DNA of 6,759 bases from Candidatus Roizmanbacteria bacterium CG_4_9_14_0_2_um_filter_39_13 (GTDB lineage: Bacteria; Patescibacteriota; Microgenomatia; UBA1406; GWC2-37-13): contig PFSC01000060.1 in NCBI GenBank assembly GCA_002788865.1, forward strand, positions 1 to 6,759. The letters run 5' to 3'. The position numbers and the translations under genes are program-made. Under the pieces are notes generated by a model, which ran no database searches, had not been told where the DNA came from, and saw nothing but the letters and a program-made list of their open reading frames with translations. Below are positions 5,250-6,759 of this stretch, piece after piece. Positions within the stretch are counted from its first letter, which is position 1, and each line of letters opens with the position of its first letter.

Positions 5250-5379
5250 GTGAAGTTGAAGGAAACTATTAACTCGTATATTAATTTTCTATTATCTCAA
5301 ATTTAAAAGTATTATACTTTATATCAATGGTGATACGGATACATATACAGGTTCAGACTTCTCCAATAGCATTTCAATG
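5250..5379. other. Spacer between the operon and tRNA-Glu
   Basis: On the minus strand TATAAT lies at 5316-5311 and TTGATA at 5327-5322, but they are only 5 nt apart and cannot form one promoter. Nothing else stands out. The operon may be read through from the tRNA gene, which is on the same strand. Confidence 0.3.
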
Positions 5380-5453
5380 TGACCCCGACGGGATTCGAAC
5401 CCGTGATCTCCAGGATGAGAACCTGGCGTCCTAAACCGCTAGACGACGGGGCC
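5380..5453 (-). tRNA. tRNA-Glu (anticodon CTC)
   Basis: On the minus strand the 74-nt molecule begins GGCCCCG, pairing with CGGGGTC (one G-T), and has discriminator A. The D arm is GTCT…GGAC. The anticodon arm is CCAGG-TTCTCAT-CCTGG, giving anticodon CTC, which reads GAG. The T arm is ACGGG-TTCGAAT-CCCGT. No CCA is encoded, so it must be added by nucleotidyltransferase. It lies upstream of, and on the same strand as, the three-gene operon. Confidence 0.97.
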
Positions 5454-5558
5454 AGCAACAAATTCCAAATTTTAAAGTTCTAATATTCTCACTTTATCTA
5501 CGGGGCCTTCTTACATATTTATTACTCATTTAGACTACTCTGAGTGCATCTTGTCAAT

Positions 5559-5587
5559 TTGACTTTCATGACTGGATGATGTACTAT
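5559..5587 (+). promoter_or_regulatory. Promoter of a very short transcript
   Basis: TTGACT (5559-5564) and TACTAT (5582-5587) are exactly 17 nt apart. The start is predicted near 5594, only a few bases before the terminator stem. Confidence 0.5.
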
Positions 5588-5593
5588 TCTATC

Positions 5594-5642
5594 ATTCATC
5601 CCCACATGAAGCAATACGTTCGATTATCGGGGATGTTTTTTT
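5594..5642 (+). ncRNA. Possible tiny RNA made of one hairpin, about 49 nt
   Basis: A promoter leads almost directly into an intrinsic terminator, leaving a transcript that is mostly a CATCCCC/GGGGATG stem with a 25-nt loop. It could be a small antisense-type RNA acting through its loop. It could also be the two ends of an operon whose middle was deleted, or a terminator serving an unseen upstream transcript. Confidence 0.3.
5597..5642 (+). terminator. Intrinsic terminator with a large loop
   Basis: CATCCCC (5597-5603) pairs with GGGGATG (5629-5635), followed by seven T residues (5636-5642). It would block transcription entering the IS30 element from the left. Confidence 0.75.
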
Positions 5643-5651
5643 AGGGTAAAA

Positions 5652-5693
5652 ATGACAAAGCAATTCTTTGTCATCCTGAACTTGATTCAGGAT
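5652..5693. repeat. Tandem pair of small palindromes
   Basis: ATGACAAAG/CTTTGTCAT (9 bp, loop CAATT, 5652-5674) runs into ATCCTGAA/TTCAGGAT (8 bp, loop CTTGA, 5673-5693). The second resembles the CATCCTGAAC…TTCAGGATC palindromes scattered in many bacterial genomes. They could be a miniature mobile element or the target region of the neighbouring IS. Confidence 0.6.
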
Positions 5694-5736
5694 CCATTTT
5701 AATATCAGTTTCATTCTAGAATCTAACGCAACATAA

Positions 5737-5754
5737 TCGGTTTTTCGAAACCGA
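5737..5754 (+). promoter_or_regulatory. Hairpin with TTCG tetraloop upstream of the transposase
   Basis: TCGGTTT (5737-5743) and AAACCGA (5748-5754) enclose TTCG, a stable 7-bp stem ending 17 nt before the ATG. Such stems near an IS end can shield the transposase start when transcription comes from outside. That role is inference. Confidence 0.5.
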
Positions 5755-5771
5755 GCATGGTAAGCTAGATT

Positions 5772-6759
5772 ATGAAAAAATACAGTAGATTGCAGGCAGA
5801 AGAACGAGAGGAGATTAGTCGGATGTTATCACAGAAATATACGTTTAGTGAGATTGCACGAACAATAGGTAGGAATGTAAGCGCACGATAAGTCGTGAAG
5901 TTTCAGGAGGAAGTTGCAATAGATATACATATCGTGCTCAAAGAGCTGAAGGTCGCGCGTTGAAAAACATGAGGAAGAGGAAGAGGGGAAAATTTCTTTT
6001 GGATAAGAACAGAGGACTACAAGAGTATGTGTATGAGAAGTTACGATTAAAGTGGTCGCCAGTACAGGTTGTAGAAATGATGGGTAAGGATTATCCTATG
6101 GACATGTCAATGAGAGTATCGGCGGAAACGATTTACACCTATTTATACATACTTCCTCGTGGAGTACTCAAGAAGGAGTTACTTTCTTGTCTGAGACAGA
6201 ATCGGAAGCATAGACATAAACAGCGTCGCGGAACAGAGGCAAAGCGAGATATAGAGGACATGCTCAGTATTGAAGAGAGACCAGCAGAAGTTGTAAATCG
6301 CATAATACCCGGTCACTGGGAGGGAGATTTGATTATTGGGAAGAATAATCGCTCAGCACTTGGTACACTGGTTGAACGGACAACAAGAACAACCTTGCTG
6401 ATACCTGTTAAAAGTAGAAATGCAGATGATGTAGCTAAAGCTTTTGCACGGGAAGTAAAGAAACTACCGAAGCAAATGAAGCTAAGTATGACCTATGATC
6501 AAGGGAGAGAGATGGCACAGCACAAACTGTTTACAAAGAAAACAGGAGTGAAAGTATATTTTGCACATCCAAGAAGTCCATGGGAGAGAGGTACGAATGA
6601 GAACACAAACGGACTCATCAGGCAGTATTTTCCTAAAGGGCCAGACTTCAAAAAAGTCTCTCGATACCTTATCAAGAAAGCACAAGATCAGTTAAATGGA
6701 CGACCAAGAAAAGTTCTTGAATTTAAAAAACCTTATGAAGTCTTTGAAGAACTTATTAA
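5772..6759 (+). pseudogene. IS30-family transposase, frameshifted and cut at right edge
   Basis: The frame opens at ATG 5772 and reads a helix-turn-helix (residues 5-37, ending IGRNVS), but hits TAA at 5889. Dropping the extra GC at 5883-5884 restores STISREV and an open frame of 291 more codons to the window edge, 328 in all. This is close to a full IS30 transposase. The catalytic triad is intact in that frame: D185 in GHWEGDLI, D242 in TYDQGRE, and E276 in RGTNENTNG, with the 33-residue D-to-E gap of IS30 enzymes. The enzyme would cut and join IS ends. The likely cause is duplication of GC in AGCGCACG, giving a recent pseudogene. A sequencing error is the main alternative. IS30 elements are not known for programmed frameshifting, and no A-rich slippery run lies at the site. 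The final stop is just outside the window. Confidence 0.85.

Larger units (their letters stand above)
5713..6759 (+). mobile_element. IS30-family insertion sequence, right end outside window
   Basis: The element is recognised by its transposase. The left boundary is not certain. ATTCTAGAAT (5713-5722, a 10-bp palindrome) and the hairpin at 5737-5754 lie where a terminal inverted repeat would be expected, but the matching right end is not in the window. The start given is a guess. Confidence 0.6.

Noticed and set aside
6482..6685. 67-codon minus-strand open frame
   Set aside because: It is antisense to the transposase catalytic region.

Overview
The window reads as a small-genome bacterium, most likely of the Candidate Phyla Radiation (Patescibacteria) type. 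The main reason is the pilin, whose N-terminal segment and following helix (…DSKRYSDL, then …NGKYPTT) look like the pilins common in that group. Small single-gene units, AT-rich spacers and weak Shine-Dalgarno use fit too. This placement is inference. The standard genetic code works throughout; nothing requires UGA recoding.

Left part (1-1167, minus): the first 389 codons of a gene that runs off the left edge. It carries a CxDxR…HxxC zinc-site pattern like that of beta-class carbonic anhydrases. Divergent from it, a good promoter (1367-1396) starts a highly structured RNA of about 245 nt ending in a near-perfect intrinsic terminator (1596-1646). A 68-residue single-pass membrane protein follows at 1721. 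The layout suits either a free small RNA or a leader that attenuates the membrane-protein gene.

Middle (1928-3568): a terminator, a 39-bp repeat in two copies, a 51-residue zinc-finger protein on the minus strand, and a type IV pilin-like protein on the plus strand. The zinc-finger and pilin genes diverge from promoters whose -10 boxes overlap. A second repeat (a GCCGGC palindrome in a pyrimidine/purine frame) follows both the small membrane gene and the pilin gene. The 350 nt after the pilin hold no convincing gene, apart from a weak coding remnant and a perfect 14-bp inverted repeat.

Right-middle (3569-5249, minus): a tight, very AT-rich three-gene operon. It encodes a 239-aa soluble protein of unknown function, a 234-aa coiled-coil membrane protein with three predicted transmembrane segments, and an 88-aa DUF3467-type protein. 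The genes abut or overlap, so the products probably act together. This is the best candidate here for an undescribed system. Next to it lies tRNA-Glu(CTC) on the minus strand.

Right end (5454-6759): a very short promoter-hairpin-terminator unit, small palindromic repeats, and an IS30-family transposase gene. The transposase has its DDE residues intact but carries a frameshift in the N-terminal helix-turn-helix region. It is cut by the right edge just short of its expected end.
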